64,000 bases of DNA from Paragorgia papillata (GCA_035771165.1 JAWNZC010000322.1:10119001-10183000); one strand, 5' to 3'; positions 10,367 to 22,445 are shown, counted from the first letter of the stretch. Numbers and translations are program-made. Notes: generated by a model from the sequence alone, not told the origin.

Positions 10367-11800
10367 AACCAAAACCAAAACAAACTGGCAACATAGCACA
10401 TGCAAAACAAGGCAAACAAAACCAACAAGAAAAATTGACTAGATCCCAAGGATAGTGCAAAGTTTCTAGTCAAAGATAATTTTTGCCACGTGTACGGACA
10501 GAGCTGCTAACCCCGCAACCTGCCAGCCCATTTTCTAAAGCAAAGCCCAATAATAAAATAATACAAGCCAAAACTTAGACAAACAACCCAAAATAGAATC
10601 TCGAGGGATTCTTAAAGAGTCATTTTCTCTTGTCAAGAAGGAAAAAAATAAATTATAAACTCCGACAAACATGAATACTGACGCCTTTGTGCCCTTCGCT
10701 ATTGTTTTCCGGTCTGTTTAATAACATCAAGAGATCTTTTTGAACTCTTCGAAATTTTTGAATAAAAAGCTTGGTGCATCACAAGAGTTCCGATACTAAT
10801 ACGTATCGTGTGACGTCCAGTCCATCCAGATCAAAATTGACTAAAATCTGCCAAGTGGATGTAAAGATACACGAGTTTTTGTTGCCTTTACAAATTACGA
10901 TCGTCTGATGATTATGTTGCTAGCGTCACGTTAAATCCTGCGTTAAATCGTCTGCACAATCACGCGCTAAGTTCACGCAGGTACTGATACATGTCGAACT
11001 TAAATATTCATGTTTAATATATGGCCAGGGTTCTTCGTACAGTTGTTTATTGAACGCCAAATCAAAATGCGAAGACAGTCTACAATCTCCAGTATAGAGA
11101 ATTTGTTATTGAGCTGACGTGCAAAACTGCTCGAGCGCCACTCGTGTAAAATATAACAGACACGAACCAACAACACTCCACAAACTGACTTCACAACATC
11201 GTCAGCATGCCAGACAATATTAAAGTTGAATATAAAGCTTTTAATATTTATTCGCACCTTCGCTAGGCAGACAATAAATCCTTTCGTCCAGACCACATTT
11301 AATTAGCCATGCAGCTAAGCCTAGAAAGTCGTCGTTTCGAGAAGAAAATTTATCGCTCCTTTGCGTTTCTCCGCCATTGTATTCGCCAGTCGCAAACAAA
11401 ACCACGCGTGCGCAGTGGTATTCTAATCTATTCCGAGGGGGAACTTCTTTCATTCTCGTTATATTAAGATATATTAATAATGCACCAGGATTTTACACGT
11501 CTTTCAAGGAATACCCATAGATAAGGTACAAACCTGTCTGTTATCGCTCTTTAGGACTTTACGAGCTTTAAGCGACATAAATATTTGTCGTATATGAAAG
11601 ACTGATACTAGTGTTTCACATTTTCACTGGTTTTAGTTTCTGTGAAACTTTGCACTAAAAAGCGCACCAGTAGCGAGCACCCCCCGGAGCTTACACTATG
11701 TATACCTCTATCGTGTGAATTTTTGCCACTCCTCACAATATTGCAAAGTTTCTATGAAACTTTGCACTAAAAACAGTACAAAAGATAAAAAAATTTCGGT
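10367..11800. other. Intronic sequence, no gene recognised
   Basis: Lies in the RTK-A intron between exons 749-819 and 12118-12240. I see only AT-rich text and short open stretches without family signatures. Confidence 0.5.
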
Positions 11801-11802
11801 TT

Positions 11803-12020
11803 TTTTGCTGTACAAGCTGTCGTAAGTTAAACTCAGAGAAAAACTCTGAGATCCATTTACTGAAAATAAACCGACACAATGCGACTTGTAGCGCAACAAA
11901 GTATACTTGTGACACACGTAAAGGTTTGACTAGTTTCCAGGTATAAATATGAACGTGGGCTCGAGTCCTGCCTGGAGCTCAGAGTTTTTCTCTGAGTTTA
12001 ACTTATGACAGCTTGTAAAA
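11803..12020. repeat. Inverted repeat (stem about 45 bp) beside RTK-A exon
   Basis: The left arm (TAAACTCAGAGAAAAACTC near 11828) pairs with the right arm (GAGTTTTTCTCTGAGTTTA near 11982). Outer parts ACAAGCTGTCGTAAGTT and AACTTATGACAGCTTGT also pair. The spacer contains GTTTGACTAGTTTCCAGGTA, whose complement recurs near 29530. A MITE-like hairpin. Confidence 0.7.
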
Positions 12021-12117
12021 CAAAAACAAACGAAAAATTTTACGAACCTCAAGCTGAAAACACTAATAACATACAATATAAAAGATATTTAGCTGAAGTT
12101 TTGATTAATGGATTTAC

Positions 12118-12240
12118 CTGCTTATTTCTGACATATTGTTCAGTTTCGCTTATGTTTCTAGCCAATCCAAAATCAGACAATTTTGCTATCTCATTTTCAC
12201 CAATAAGGATATTTCTGGTAGCCAGATCGCGATGAATAAT
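12118..12240 (-). CDS. RTK-A kinase exon, catalytic loop and DFG
   Basis: A 123-nt phase-0 exon (41 codons) from a TATTTAG acceptor to a GTAAAT donor. It reads [19 protein letters not shown], then [20 protein letters not shown]. It has the canonical HRD Asp base, the catalytic-loop Asn and the DFG Asp that binds Mg2+. The Tyr of EQY aligns with activation-loop autophosphorylation tyrosines. All catalytic residues in view are present, so RTK-A looks active in this part. The matching RTK-B exon has the same length. Confidence 0.92.
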
Positions 12241-12551
12241 CTAAATAAGATTCCAATAAAGTTGCATTAGGGGAAAAACTGGAAAGGTCAGGTGTTGTAG
12301 GGCTTGCATGTACGTTTGCGAATATTATTTCAAATAACGCATGCATGTATTTCTTTCTTTGCCAATCTTGACAGCGCTGGACTGAGACGAAAGCAAAATT
12401 GATTTGTAACTTATTTAAAATTATCATGGCTTTGTAATATTACACTGGTGGCCAAATTAATGAGCCGCCCAAAGGAAAACACTGATATCAGATAAAACCA
12501 TTAAAGCGTGTCAATTAAACTACTCTTTTAGAATTTGAGGGAGAAATCACG

Positions 12552-12778
12552 TTAACTCTTTCCTGTCCGAATCGGTCTTCATTGGACATACTTTGGTATT
12601 TTATTCTGGTTAACGCCAGACGATTCTATTTACCTCTGGGGAAGCCTTCGGACAGGAATGAGTTATAAACTATCTCTCCAACTCTTTCCTGTCCGAATCT
12701 GCTTTTGGTATTTTATTCTGGCTAATGCCAGATGATTTAATGCACCTCTGGGGAAGCCCTCGCACAGGAATGGGTTAA
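12552..12778. repeat. Two tandem copies of a short TIR element
   Basis: Copy 1 (12552-12665) runs from TTAACTCTTTCCTGTCCGAA to TTCGGACAGGAATGAGTTA. Copy 2 (about 12679-12778) repeats ACTCTTTCCTGTCCGAAT through ACAGGAATGGGTTAA. Both share CTCTGGGGAAGCC. No coding capacity. Confidence 0.75.
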
Positions 12779-12989
12779 GAATGAAATTTTTAGGTTGTGA
12801 AAGAGTTTTCAGAAGAGAACCACATACTTGAATTCAGTCACCTTTGTTATGTGTTTGAATGAAAAAATATTCACAAAAATACTGAAATGGACTAGATATC
12901 AAAATCTTTATTGTTTTCACACACTTTGAGGTATAGGGATTTAAATCAAATATAGTAGAAAGGAAAGGAAACAAATAAAGGACTGGGGG

Positions 12990-14139
12990 CTAATCATTCT
13001 GGAGTAGCTTCTTTAGAAGATATCATTCTAACCAACGAAGAAGTTGCAAGAGCATTGAGTCAGCTTCAATCTAACAAAGCTCATGGTCCTGACGGTATCC
13101 CGACAAGAATACTAAAAGAATGCGCAAATAAAATCGCTCCTTCATTGTGTTGTTTGTTCAACAAATCCCTTGAACTTGGTTGCTTACCATCGCAGTGGAA
13201 ACTTGCTCATGTTGTGCCCGTTCACAAAAAAGGTGATAAATAACTCGTGTCCAACTACCGACCTATATCGCTTTTAATATCACATCTAAAGTTCTTGAAC
13301 GCTGTGTTTTCTAAACGTTCTTCCGCATGTTTTATCCAAGATCAACAGTGCTCAGCATGGTTTTTTGAAAGGCCGATCAACAGTCACGCAACTTCTATGC
13401 TTCCTACACGATATTGGTTCTGCACTTGACAAAGGTTTTCAATCGGATATAGTATACCTTGACTTCAGTAAAGCCTTTGACAGTGTTAACCATACATAAG
13501 CTGCTCATCCACAAATTATGAGCCTATGGTATTGGTGGAAATCTTGCTGCTTGGTTCTCCAATTACCTAACAAATCGATTTCAAAGCGTTGTAGTTGATG
13601 GTGCAGTTTCTAGCGCTCTTCCTGTTTTATCCGGTGTACCACAAGGATCGATCTTAGGTCCTCTATAATTTATGATTTATGTGAATGAACTACCCGCTAT
13701 AAATTCAGAAAGCAGCTCCCTTTACCTCTATGTAGATGACACAAAGTGCTATAGAACCATCCACCAAACCGCTGATGCAATCTCTCTACAAAACGATATC
13801 AAACTTCTCTACGACTGGAGTAAGAAATGACTTTTAAAATTCAATGAACTCAAATACGAGTCTCTTTCTGTTACAAGAAAGAAAAACCCGGTGTCCTTTG
13901 ATTACAAGATGGATGGGTAGCCACGTCCTCAGTTCTACATCTACACAGAAAGATCTTGGAGTGATGGTGACTTCTGATCTCACGTGGAAATCACATACGT
14001 CCCATGCGGTTAGTAAAGCGCACAGAATACTTGGACTATTGAAACGGAACACCAAGTCATTCAGTGTTAGTTCAAAGAGATTGCTTTACCTGGCTCTTGT
14101 TCGTCCTCATATTGACTATGCCAGTGAGATATGGTCTGG

Positions 14140-14202
<63 letters not shown>

Positions 14203-14942
14203 GATGAGAGATATCGAGGGCGTTCAAAGGCGAGCTACAACATATATCCTTGGCATACCAAAGTTGTCCGTCAATTACAAAGTCAGATTAATAAAAACCA
14301 AACTTCTTCCGCTTTCGTATTGGCATGTAATTAAGGACTTGCTTTTTCTTCATGGTTGCTCAAATGGAAAATACAACATCAATTTATCTCACAACTTTCC
14401 AAATCTACCGGTTAACTATCTCAGGCATTCGAATAAACATTTCAAAATACCAAAACCTCGGACTAAACATTTTCAAAACATTTTTTTCATGAGATCACCC
14501 AGACTTTGGAACACACTTTCAGATCAAACAAAAGAAATTAACACATATATAGTCTCTTTAAAAAATATTTAAAATCAAGATACTCTGTTGCTCTCCAGAA
14601 CACATTCAATACTGATATTATATCTACCTGGCGCTCAATATGTTTAAAATGTAGTTCTGTATAGAGATCTTGAATTGCAGAACTTCATAATTTGTTGTTA
14701 ATATTAACTGTGCGTGCGTACGTGAGTGTGTTAGTGTAATGTATTTGTGAAGTCAGTATTTGTAATAAGTGATATAATAAGCGATATCGTAGTACAGTAG
14801 ATGTGATATAGTAATATGTATATGATAGTATATATGTAATTTGATATTTGTTAATTTTTAGGGCAAGACACCATGACTATAGGGCTGAACATCCCTGTTG
14901 TTTCTTGCCTCGTGTGCGTAAACACGAAAACCAAATAAATAA
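12990..14942 (+). pseudogene. CR1/L2-like non-LTR reverse transcriptase, 5'-truncated and broken
   Basis: The RT fingers/palm read SNKAHGPDGIPTRILKECA, PSQWKLAHVVPVHKKGDK, a TAA stop, then SNYRPISLL. Further pieces in shifting frames include VYLDFSKAFDSV (catalytic Asp, about 13460), GVPQGSILGPL (about 13635) and LYVDDTKCY (motif C, 13730). Next come TQKDLGVMVTSDLTWKSH and RPHIDYASEIWS, then SPRLWNTLSDQTKEI. The 3' UTR ends in AAATAAATAAAT at 14942, a CR1-like tail. Stops and shifts show it is dead. Confidence 0.85.
14141..14202. repeat. (AATC)n microsatellite expanded in frame inside an RT
   Basis: About 15 units between RT codons for IWSGQ and MRDIEGVQRRAT. The frame is kept across the array, encoding repeated Ser-Ile-Asn-Gln. 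Other (AATC)n arrays are at 18519-18594 and 49346-49402. Confidence 0.9.
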
Positions 14943-14949
14943 ATCCATA

Positions 14950-15150
14950 CTTATGTCGACTGCGCATCAAGATGACGCGTGAGTCGGGATAAAACTTATT
15001 TCAATTTATATTATCAGGCCGAGGAATTCAGTGAATGAATTTAATTGAAGAGTACTAAATAAAAATGCAAATGAATCATGCGACTTTAGCCTGATGTTAT
15101 GAATTGAAATAAGTTTTATTTCGACACAGAACGCGTCATTTTGATGCGCA
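14950..15150. mobile_element. Palindromic MITE
   Basis: The left arm (CTGCGCATCAAGATGACGCG, then AAAACTTATTTCAATT) pairs with the right arm (AATTGAAATAAGTTTTATTT, then CGCGTCATTTTGATGCGCA). No target duplication identified with confidence. Confidence 0.65.
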
Positions 15151-15294
15151 ATCAGCATTACGAGCTGGCTTATCACGAAGGACGCAGATCAACGTGGCCA
15201 AAAAGTAAATAAAATAAACATAACAAAATATAAGTTGCTCATTAGTTTATGCCACCCGTGTACATTGTGAAGAATTTCAAAATAAATTATATAC

Positions 15295-15482
15295 CTTAAG
15301 AGAAGCGATGTAAGTCATCCCGCTTGCAACATCAACAGCATATTGTAAAAGTTGTCTTTGGGTTAAGGTTGATGCTAAAGTGGCGTCACTCGAAGAATCA
15401 TCAGGAGGATCTGTGCGACTATTTCGTAAGAACTTTCTTAGATTACCACTTGGACAAAACTCGGTAACAACTAGTATTGGTT
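15295..15482 (-). CDS. RTK-A kinase exon, hinge to helix E
   Basis: A 188-nt exon (AA|CCA start, phase 0 end) with a TTATAG acceptor and GTATAT donor. It reads PILVVTEFCPSGNLRKFLRN, a Ser/Asp-rich kinase insert, then LLQYAVDVASGMTYIASLK. TEFCPSGNL is the hinge and helix D start of class III-V-like receptor kinases. It joins GACTT-E to IIHRD in frame on both sides. The insert (about residues 22-40 of the exon product) is short. Confidence 0.9.
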
Positions 15483-15674
15483 CTATAAAATTAACATAAA
15501 CATGTATTGCTATAAAAACGTAATCTTGACTTGTCACTATAGTATACCAACTTGTAATAAATTCGAGGAAGAACACTCACCCGTGTTATGGATACACTAT
15601 TTTAAAATAATGCTGAATAAATAATTTTTTACCACGTTTCGTCTATGAGCTACTAAAGCTCGTTCAAAACAAAT

Positions 15675-15910
15675 TTTTTTAAAGTGCCCCTGAGATCAAA
15701 TTTTTTGTATTGTGTTTTTTTTTACATATCCTTCAAGAACATGGTATTTTTAATTAACTTGCTAAATTTCAAGCAATTCCGTGCATGAGAAGTCGACTTT
15801 TTAGATGGGTTTTTTTACGATGTTATACGACCGCCATTATTTGAACATGTTCCGGAAACCGCCACCACAAACCAACGGAAGTGACGTCAAAGACTCAACA
15901 GCAAACCTTT
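15675..15910. repeat. Terminal repeat, inverted partner of 23400-23635
   Basis: Starts TTAAAGTGCCCCTGAGATC. About 230 bp match the reverse complement of 23400-23635 (TTTTTGTATTGTGTTTTTTT, CCGTGCATGAGAAG, ACATGTTCCGGAAACCGC, AAGTGACGTCAAAGACTCAA). May be the left end of a large element enclosing the THAP remnant. Confidence 0.65.
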
Positions 15911-16011
15911 CTCGGGCTAATCTCCATATGAAAATAAAGGCTCAGGGAAAACTTTGACTTGTCTTTTGTGCTTTCACAGCTATATTTTCATATATTTCGG
16001 CGCTGCGTAAC

Positions 16012-16254
16012 TAAAATATGCCCATCAGCTCGTTGTTTAGTGCAAGGGTGCAGCAATTTTTCAAACATTAGCGCTGGGATCTCATTGCATCGTGGTTGCG
16101 ATTTGTTCGTAGGCATCGAGCAAATTTCAAGCCCAAAAATGCTTCGATGGGATACACACGGAAGGATGTAGACGTAATTAAACTTCTTCCACTTTCCGTC
16201 CCAACGATCTGGATGGAAGAACCACAAAACTGACAAAGCCATCGTCGACGAAAG
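16012..16254 (+). pseudogene. THAP zinc-finger domain, degenerate exon
   Basis: Reads CLVQGCSNFSNISAGISLHR, then after a frame change WLRFVRRHRANFKPKN, then C-x4-H in a third frame (CFDGIHTEGC). This is the C2CH order of THAP domains, DNA-binding modules found in P-like and other transposases and in host proteins. The HRFP-to-W interval is shortened and the frame shifts twice. A clean GTAAGT donor ends the exon at 16254, suggesting a spliced ancestor. Confidence 0.65.
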
Positions 16255-16746
16255 GTAAGTTTTTACTTCTTTATGTATTATTGTATTTTCAAAATAATTA
16301 TCAATATGTGTATGAAAAAAACAATTTAAATATTATTAAATGAGAATACTAATTCTGTGCTAAGAGTGTAAGCTAAGCTTTCTTCTAATTAAGTTTAATT
16401 GTGTAGGCTTAAATAATAATTTATATGTATTATTAAATTGTTGAACAAAACCAATAACACTGATTTACTGACTTGCATAAAATTAATGCATGTTGATATA
16501 GAGTGGCATTCTTAATAATATTGCGATCACACACACGATATCTCCTGCCATGTTGCACAGTCCAGAGATCAGGATTCAACCAACTCTGATTCAAGTACAG
16601 GTACTCTGCAGAAGGTAATATCAGTTAAGGTACATAGTGTTATTTATTTCAAAACTTCGATATATTAAGCACAAATAGGTGGAGAAGATATTGGATATAA
16701 ACCAACCAGTCCACCTCCTGAATCCCAGTTTATTGCTTTACTTCAG

Positions 16747-16940
16747 GTGCCTGAAGTAGGTTCAATGGAGACAGGTCCCTGCGACAACTGCAAACAACTG
16801 ATGAGGAAGAAAAAGGAACTTCAGAGGAACTTAAAAACTATGGAAAACAAAATCGATAGCATGAACCAAAGAATCGTTTCCAACCAGAAAGACTGGGAAA
16901 AAACCTTTGAAGAATTAAATCAAAGACCAGTAATGGAATC
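16747..16940 (+). CDS. Probable second exon of the THAP-like gene: CxxC plus coiled coil
   Basis: After a TTACTTCAG acceptor the frame reads VPEVGSMETGPCDNCKQLMR, then an acidic/basic heptad-like helix (LQRNLKTMENKIDSMNQRIV). THAP proteins often carry a coiled coil after the DNA-binding domain, and the gene order and strand fit. No catalytic transposase domain is seen afterwards. The end of the exon is uncertain. Confidence 0.4.
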
Positions 16941-17387
16941 AACTGATTTTTACATTCACTTGCTGTATTTTTTACATTTTTCAAGTTTCAACCATTTTAC
17001 CCCAAATGCTGAATTTTTATTAGGTATAACAAATTAACAACGAGAAAGAATTAAAAGTCAGTTTGTTTTTGTTAGAGATTAGAATTTTTGTACATGTTTT
17101 TTTTCTCTCAAATATTTGTATGTATTTGTAGATACTCAATACAGCATCCGCACTCATCTTCCACCAACTCTAATGAGCAATTTGAACATGTGCACCTACA
17201 ATTCTACAAGGAATACAACAAAAGATAAGTATAACACTCGAAATAGATATACTGCCTATATACGCAGCACATACTTTTATTTCAAAATATAAATATACAT
17301 AGATATACCGATAACATTTAATGAGTATAAGATTAGAAGAATTTTCTTAAAGCACAGTATATACAGTAATTATATATATATTCATAT

Positions 17388-17474
17388 GCACATTCATGTA
17401 TTATTTTCTACACAAATGCTTGTGTGGTCATAATATTTTGTTGAAGTATATAAGGTACATTATAATATTATACA

Positions 17475-17506
<32 letters not shown>

Positions 17507-17600
17507 TATATAATATTATAATGTACCTTATACACTTCAACAAAATATTATGACCACAATGGTATTTGTGTAGAAAATAATATACATGAATGTGCAAAAA
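17388..17600. mobile_element. Palindromic MITE centred on (TA)n
   Basis: The arms (TGTATTATTTTCTACACAAA, then ATAATATTTTGTTGAAGT, then GTACATTATAATATTATA) are mirrored on the other side of a TA run near 17490. A near-perfect hairpin of about 100-bp arms. Confidence 0.85.
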
Positions 17601-17779
17601 ATATGAAATTTATTTGGAGTGTTGACCAGGATATCTCACGAGTGAGCAATGATTGTACATGTATATCCTGTTCAAAACAAGAAATAAATTTCATGTTTCC
17701 AAACATCCATGTATTGTTCTATTTATTATATAAAAATAGTCCTATTGCCCCACAAATATAGAACATTATTATAAGTAAT

Positions 17780-18185
17780 AACATGACTTGAGGGAAATTA
17801 GCGATTAAATTTCCCGCAGCCGAGGGAAGGTTTGTGCGGCCCTCGGACTTTTACAAATCTTCCCGAGGCAAAGGGAAAATTTAATCGCTAATTTCCCGAA
17901 AAGTCATGTTATTAGTTTGTAATATTATGATCACCGAGGAAAACTTTGAGAATCTTACCGCCAGGAAATTTACACGGTTGATCAGAGAAGTTGCATCTAA
18001 TTTTCCCGTGCATGTTGATGAGGGAAAATATATGCAAGCGGGAAATTTAGAAGAAGACAAAGGATTTCTTTGTCTTCTAATTTTCCCTCATCAATATGCA
18101 CGGGAAAATTAGAAGACAAAGGAAAAATTTCCCTCTTGCATGAGCAATGAGGGGAATACGAGGTTTACATTCCCTCGGAGAACAA
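17780..18185. repeat. Nested hairpins with AATTTCCC / GAAGACAAAG motifs
   Basis: 17787-17900 is palindromic: GGGAAATTAGCGATTAAATT pairs with AATTTAATCGCTAATTTCCC. 18040-18120 holds GAAGACAAAGGATTTCTTTG and repeats of TTCCCTCATCAATATGCACG. Clustered MITE-like material without coding signal. Confidence 0.65.
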
Positions 18186-18391
18186 AATAATCCGAGGCGA
18201 TCATGTTATTATCATAATAATCGACACATGTGAGATTATCATGAATAAATTTAATCACATGTGACTGAGACTATCAATTTTATTACTGCCAGAAAAATCA
18301 ATAAACCACTCTATTTTATATAATAAAAAGTATTTAAATTCCACGACAACGGAGATTACTAATAAGAGTAGTTTTTACTCCTTAAAAATTA

Positions 18392-18518
18392 CTGTGTAGG
18401 TATTCAATAGGAGGGAATTGCCGTATACAAGTTCCCTACAAGTTCGGTGTTGTTTTCGACAATTCGTAAAAAGACAACCCAAAACAACACCGAACTTGTA
18501 GGGAACTTGTATACGGCT

Positions 18519-18570
<52 letters not shown>

Positions 18571-18684
18571 GTCAATCAATCAATCAATCAATCAAATTTT
18601 ATTCACCAGGTAGAATCAAGGGTTCGCAGGATCGAAGAAATTGGTGCAAACTCTCAGCAATTCCCTCCTATTGAATACCTATAC
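18392..18684. repeat. Inverted repeat enclosing a hairpin and (AATC)n
   Basis: The outer arms are GGTATTCAATAGGAGGGAAT and ATTCCCTCCTATTGAATACC. Within lies a second stem (GTATACAAGTTCCCTACAAG with its complement at 18498-18517) and an (AATC)n array at 18519-18594. Confidence 0.75.
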
Positions 18685-18849
18685 CAACCCCCATCCACGC
18701 GACATCCAAAGTACCCTCTTCATCCCCGACCATTGATAGAAATCCCTTTCCCTCCACTGCGACCCTCCACCAGATATTGATTCCATCATCACCGAAGTCG
18801 GATGAGTCCCACAACTCCGGTGATGGCGTTAGCAAACTGCTGACAAACT

Positions 18850-20368
18850 AGCGAACCGCGGTTCCTTATCAAAACCCGAATCTCAACGACTCGTATTGAT
18901 TCACGCTTTCGACGTCCTACTCGTGTTCCTGTAAGGATAGTCATCAACACAAGCTCCAAACGATTGTATTCACCTCTTCCGACATTGTTTATATCAAATT
19001 CAAGATCGCTGACGAATAAGATTGATGAACTTACAAGCACTGTAGCTGCTTACTCTGCCGATGTTGCCGTAATTACAGAAACCTGGCTTTCCGAAAATGT
19101 TCCCTGCGCCGCCATCGATTTTCATGGCTTCTCGGTGCTGAGGCGAGATAGATCTGATGGGAGAAGAGATGATGGTGTTTGCGTTTACGTTAAGGAACAT
19201 TTACCGCTAATTCACCAAAAGGAGCTCTCAAATCCTGATTTCGAATCGCTCTGGCTCCTTCTAAAACCGTACCGTCTGCCTCGTGGACTGAATTCTATTA
19301 TTTTGAGTGTAATCTACCATCCTCCCGGGAATGACGATATAGCCTTACAAAGCCATATTACTGGATGTCTCGATCTCATCCTTTCCTCCCATCCAAATTC
19401 TGGCATTATTTTACCGGGCGATTTCAACCAGTTCAAACATCAGCGGTTATGTTCCTCTTTCGACCTTAAGCAGATAGTGAAACAAGCTACAAGGGGAAAT
19501 AACATTTTAGACAAAGTGTTTACAAACATTTCTAAATATTATGACTGCCCTAATATCGTTGCTCCTCTTGGCTCTTCTGACCACAATTCAGTTGTGTTGA
19601 ATCCATTCAAGTCTAACGCAAACCCCAGTTCAAGATCCTCCCGATTAGTCCGAGATGCACGACCTTCTAACCGTAGAATGGTGATGGAAAAGTTGTGTCA
19701 AGTCAACTGGTCTCCATTATATTTCATGCAGTCCTGCGACGAACAGTTTCAATTCTTTTCCACTACTGTAAACGAGATCGTTGAGAATTATCTTCCACTC
19801 AGACAAGTGAAATCTGATTCTAGTGACAAGCCGTGGATTACTCCTGAGATAAAGGCCTTGATTGCAAAGCGACAACGCGCTTGGTCCAGAGGAAATAATA
19901 TCACGTTTAAGCACTTTATAGGAACAAGGTGAATGCTCTGTGTAAAAAAGCACGTAACTCGTACTATAATAGGAATATTGCTGATGTCCAACAATCCAAC
20001 CCCAAAAAGTGGTGGTCAGCCGTAAAAAGGATCGCAGGCCTTTCTTCGTCCAAAAGTCTCACTACGTTGATGTATGCCAACCTATTTAACGATAAGTTTG
20101 TTACAGTAGGGTCGACCCTTCCACCGCTTGAATGGACACCACTCTCCGTTGCGGATTATCCACCTGAATTCAATATATCTGTTGAAGATACCGAAACAGC
20201 TTTACTCTCAACCAAACGTCATACAGCTGCTTGTCCTGATGAAATCTTGGCGTGGTTTCTTCGTGATAATGCATCTTCTTTATGCCGCCCGCTCTGCTCC
20301 ATATTCAATTCGTCCCTTCGTCAAGGCTTTGTGCCTTCTTTGTGGAAATCCGCGAACGTTTCCTCAAA
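18850..20368 (+). pseudogene. Non-LTR retrotransposon endonuclease ORF, 3'-truncated
   Basis: An apurinic-like EEP endonuclease: FISNSRSLTNKIDELTSTV, AVITETWLSENVP (catalytic Glu), DGVCVYVKEHLP, SVIYHPPGND, GIILPGDFNQF and APLGSSDHNSVVL (SDH catalytic motif). The linker continues after a shift near 19929 (KARNSYYNRNIADVQQSNPK, then KRHTAACPDEILAWFL, the start of RT, and FNSSLRQGFVPSLWKSANV). It stops at 20368, where an oppositely oriented element begins, so the catalytic RT palm is missing. Confidence 0.85.
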
Positions 20369-20374
20369 TACCTA

Positions 20375-21571
20375 AATTTGTTTTTATAATTTTTGTAGAA
20401 ACCTCGTTAACAAGGCTAGGGGTATTTAAATAACGCTTATACAATTTATTTTTTCGTCTTATCGACTTAAGAAGACCCTTTGAAAGCCATGGTTTTTTAA
20501 GAGCACAGTTTTTAGTTTTTACTCTTTTGAGTGGAAAAGAAGTGTTAAAAATGTCACGATATTTATCCAAAAAACGTCCATAAGTATATTTAGGATCACC
20601 GAACCCATTAAGATCATGCCAACGAACGTTACTACGAAACTGGCCTACGTTCGCTGCACTTTTGTCACAGAAGACAATATACGTATTTTCATCCGTGTCG
20701 ATATATTGTTCGTGAGTAATACAAAATATTGGCAAGTGATCAGAAATGTCTGAAAACAATAATCCGCTGAACGAATAATTATCCGAGTGATTGGTAAATA
20801 TGTTATCAATAAGAGTAGCAGTATGTGCAGTTATTCTTGTAGGAAGTGTTATTAGAGGGGAAAACATATTAGCATACATTATATCAAGAAATTCACCAGT
20901 GAATTGATGACAATGATGATTCATTAGATTTAAATTAAAATCGCCCATTAAATAGCAGACTTTATTTTCTTTAGAAATCTCTGCCATCTTTAGATTGAGA
21001 TTGGCAATGAAATCAGCCATGTTTTGACTGGGAGGCCTATAAATAATACCAACAATGACGTTTTTCCCTTTAACACTGCTTATTTCAATAAACAAAGATT
21101 CTGCACATACCACAGAAAAGGTTAAATCATTACGAGGTTTATATTCAAATGATGTTAAATACAAACCAACACCACCTCCCGATCTATCAGATCGGTGACT
21201 GTGTACAAAGTTATATCCATCAATATCAACGGTATGGGACGAATGTTGAAGCCAAGTTTCAGAAATACCAATTATCGAGAATTTTTTGTTGATATTAGCT
21301 AACAGATTTGTTAAGCTATTAAAATTACGGGAAAGGCTTCGTATATTTAAATGAATTAAAGATAACTATCAGAATGTGGGACCTTTATTGTCAACATCTC
21401 ATTTAAACTATTCTCAATATAATAATCGCAATTAAAGGTATCGTGAAAAAAATTAGAATCTGGATCCAAATCATTAGATAAAGCTATGTTTTTATGGTTG
21501 TCAAAAAGTAGTGGATTAAACTTTAAATAAGAAAGTCTTTCAGCTTCAAGATTCACTGGACCGTTTGACAT
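20375..21571 (-). pseudogene. L1-like element endonuclease part, 3'-truncated
   Basis: In minus order: DLDPDSNFFHDTFNCDYYIE, then a stop, then a conserved endonuclease start (near 21350), GISETWLQHSSHTVDIDGYN, DRSGGGVGLYLTSFEY, GIIYRPPSQN, CYLMGDFNLNL, TLIDNIFTNH and FSDISDHLPIFC (SDH motif). KPWLSKGLLKSIRRKNKLYK follows as the usual spacer. It ends at 20375 before RT. It pairs with ORF1 at 22439-23241, from which a foldback insertion separates it. Confidence 0.8.
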
Positions 21572-21694
21572 TTCGTATATAACTAAGTTAAATGATCATC
21601 ATCAAGATGATTAAAGGGAAGAGAAATATTAAATGAAGCGAATCTAAAACAATTTAATTTAAACTAAATAAACTTATCTGAGTTAACGAATAAT

Positions 21695-22445
21695 GTTCAC
21701 TCCCAACCTCGTCCCCAGGGCGTTTGAGGAAGGAAGCGAGCAGGCCGATCAAACGCCCTGGCAAAGGCTGGAATCACGTGAGAAAATATTCCAATATATT
21801 TGGGAAATTTTCCCGCCAGATTGACCATCGGGCTTCTGGTCTATGTACGTCAGCTTTTATATTTGAATGAACTGAATTAAATAAGCCGTTGTACAAGTCA
21901 ACACAATTTATTGTCTCTACGAGAAATCCAACATGCTAAATTAGCTCAAAATAACCTTAACATACTGAAATAAACAAATACACTTGCCTGGGTTGTTTGT
22001 GGTGAGTTTGCGATGATATGTTGGTTAAGTTTCGTGATTGCTCCAGAATAACAACCCGTCAATATTATTGTTACGGGTTGGTCTGCAGCAATCACGAAAC
22101 TCTTCAAACCAACATATCATCGCAAATTCGCCACAAACAACAACCCAGGCAAGTGTATTTTGTTTATTTCAGTGTGTTAAGGTTATTTTGAGCTATTTTA
22201 GCATGTTGGATTTCTCGTAGAGACAATAAATTGTGTTGACTTGTACAACGGCTTATTTAATGACTCAGTTCATTCAAATATATAAGCTGACGTACATAGA
22301 CCGGAAGCCCGGTGGTCAATCTGGCGGGAAAATTTTCCAAATATATTGGAATATTTTCTCACGTGATTCCAGCCTTTGCCAGGGCGTTTGATCGGCCTGC
22401 TCGCTTCCTTCCTCAAACGCCCTGGGGACGAGGTTGGTTCACTCC
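21695..22445. mobile_element. 733-bp foldback element, 9-bp target duplication, MULE-like
   Basis: The whole element (21704-22436) is one near-perfect inverted repeat centred at about 22065. The termini are CAACCTCGTCCCCAGGG and CCCTGGGGACGAGGTTG. The 9-bp duplication GTTCACTCC occurs at 21695-21703 and 22437-22445. Long TIRs with 9-bp duplications are typical of Mutator-like elements. No coding capacity; it splits the L1-like element between ORF1 and the endonuclease. Confidence 0.9.

Noticed and set aside
10020..10473. Long overlapping ORFs on both strands in the (CAAA)n array
   Set aside because: Their length comes from stop-free translation of a tetranucleotide repeat; no domain or unique sequence supports a gene.
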